A DNA stretch of 64,000 bases from positions 3,684,016 through 3,748,015 of the forward strand of contig NC_037590.1 in assembly GCF_003073045.1 (NCBI RefSeq). The letters run 5' to 3'. Position 1 is the first letter of the stretch, and each line of letters begins with the position of its first letter. This document shows positions 62,307 to 64,000 of this stretch, piece after piece. The position numbers were made by a program, and so were the translations under genes. This DNA is from Pomacea canaliculata (lineage: Eukaryota; Mollusca; Gastropoda; Architaenioglossa; Ampullariidae). Under the pieces are notes generated by a model that did no database searches, had not been told where the DNA came from, and saw nothing but the letters and a program-made list of their open reading frames with translations.

Positions 62307-64000
62307 GTGACCCAGAGTCTAAGAGGGATATAGAGTATTAAATATAGGATCTGGTACAAAATCAGATTATATTGGTTAATACGAACTCAAACTTTGTCCC
62401 TCTTTTCAGAACTAGAGGATCTCATTGTCTTGGATGACAATACTGCAAGTCTTACCCAATATTTTTAAGTCATGCATCTCTCATGACACAATGAAGAAAA
62501 ATCACTAGTGCGGAATGTCCTTCTCTAAAGCACAGGAATGTTTAAAAACTATTTTATACATGTTGTTTTCAACAGATAGACCTTACCCTTAAAGAACTAG
62601 TGGGTTGCAAACTTGTTCGAATGGCTGAGTAAAGCTAAGCACAAGATACTATGTACCCAAATGAGTAAATATCCTTCTTGCATTTTCAAGACACAAAAAC
62701 ATCACCACGTGCAGAAGAGGTAAACAAAATTGACATCTGGGTTGTACATGGATATGTTTATGTTGTGAAGGCCTCAGCAAATGGGAGAACTGAGACCCTA
62801 TGTTAATTAGTCGATCATATCTGTGCACAAATGTAATGTCAAGGTTTTTACCTCTTTCTGTGCCTGGTGGTATTTTGCTGGCATGCATCTCATGAACACA
62901 GAGGACAGGTTATTCACCTAGATTTGGAGGAAATAGTATGTTGCACTAATCATTAGGAAAAAAATCTGCATTCACTAGTCTTTTAAGAGCAACTTTATTG
63001 GGTTTAGACCATATGCATGCAAAAATGGGAGACAAATTTATGTGGTAAGGGATTATTGATCTAAGAAATTAATTAGCACGAATGTGTAATAGATATTCTT
63101 TATTGAAGAAATATTTTGAATAAAATATGAATTATGTAGACCTAAAATAAAAGATGGTATCTAAAAGGTGCATTATTATATATTTTTCTTGCTGTCTTTA
63201 AAATGCCTTTTTAATAAGGGATTAATTTATTGATTAAGAGAAGTTTTCATTTATATGTGCTTAATGTTGTCTAAAAATTGCTGCCATAGCATTCAAAGGT
63301 AACAAGGAATTTTTTTTATACAGGCACTATCACCAAATTTTGGACATCACTAACAGTCATGAAATGTTGCATATTATACTTATGTATATACACAACTTGT
63401 TAATTACAGATATCTGTAAACGGAAATGTGTTAATGATGGTTTCAGTCTGCTGGAAAGAATTGCAATGAGAATTGTCTGATCAGACTGTGTAAATAGGCA
63501 TGTGTGTGTGTGCACATGTATGTATGCATGAAATATATATATGTTTATAGGGTTTTCATTCTATATCTCATTTTTGCTGTTAAATAAATTTTGCTTTCAG
63601 TGTAGTGAGTACACATACCTACATGCAAGAATTAGATATTTGCCTTACAAGTTGTCTTGCAGCACATTGTTGTTTTATATCATTCATAGAAAATAACTGT
63701 GTTGTGAAGGTTGACATCTGTATATTTCTAAATATAGACATATTTATATATAAAGTTCTGTTGGTGCCCTAAAAGAAAAATGCAAAATCATTCATCCATT
63801 ATATTCTCAAGGAAAAAAAAATGCTATGCCTGCTTCCCCATCCAGATCCATATTCACTCAGCATTTGTGGATTGATTTTACACAAGGATAAACAATTATT
63901 GAATACATTTGCTGGGTGGCTGAGTCTATGAAACCCTTGCCATTTACAGAATAACACTGTGGATAATTTTAAATATTTCACTTTTTTATGTTTGTGACTG
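62307..64000 (+). other. Dynein intron running out of the window
   Basis: After the donor AAG|GTGACC no further dynein exon was found in the remaining 1.7 kb. The sequence is AT-rich with TATATA/GTGTGT stretches near 63500. The next exon (expected to begin near a PPxGVKLVM motif) lies beyond the window. Confidence 0.6.

Noticed and set aside
1..64000. CRISPR arrays, operons, rRNA genes
   Set aside because: No regularly spaced identical repeats, no ribosome-binding-site gene strings and no rRNA sequence seen; the window is nuclear eukaryotic DNA.

Overview
This is a eukaryotic nuclear window: AT-rich, with intron-dense genes that have GT-AG introns and no sign of prokaryotic organisation. The gene set (ATF4/CREB2, TRAF6-like, mitochondrial L27, FBXW10-like, axonemal dynein heavy chain), the SINE-like repeats and the LINE fragments suggest a mollusc, most likely a gastropod. 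The species cannot be fixed from the sequence alone.

Layout, left to right. (1) 789-2571, minus strand: an ATF4/CREB2-type bZIP factor with two coding exons plus a spliced leader. The leader carries a 3-residue uORF1 and a 66-residue uORF2 that overlaps the main start out of frame, which is the delayed-reinitiation design of mammalian ATF4. A perfect amino-acid-response element and two CCAAT/CRE composites lie upstream. (2) 5635-10235, minus: a complete eight-exon TRAF6-like ubiquitin ligase of 448 residues (RING, TRAF zinc fingers, short coiled coil, MATH). (3) 10651-11085, plus: an intronless mitochondrial ribosomal protein L27, head-to-head with the TRAF gene. (4) 14126-26815, minus: a nine-exon F-box/WD40 protein like FBXW10, 1257 residues, with a very long C-terminal tail in one exon. 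(5) 28541 to beyond the right end, plus: 50 coding exons of an inner-arm axonemal dynein heavy chain (DNAH3/7/12 group, tentatively DNAH3). They give about 2724 open residues running from the N-terminus through AAA1-AAA4 into the stalk. The last third of the gene lies outside the window.

Every gene model was built by chaining splice sites with matching phases. All four spliced frames stay open from start to end, so no gene here looks broken. The FBXW10-like and dynein genes diverge from a roughly 1.7 kb region that holds two X-box-like (RFX) half-site motifs, as expected for co-regulated ciliary genes.

Repeats: three copies of a hAT-like non-autonomous element (one with a telomere-like CCCTAA expansion inside it), two copies of a SINE-like core, two tRNA-derived SINEs, two closely related reverse-transcriptase fragments, a minisatellite of 41-48 bp units just upstream of a dynein exon, and a 34-bp hairpin flanked by 8-bp direct repeats upstream of ATF4. 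The sequence holds no new multi-gene system that I can see. The ATF4 leader with its upstream response element is the most interesting locus.
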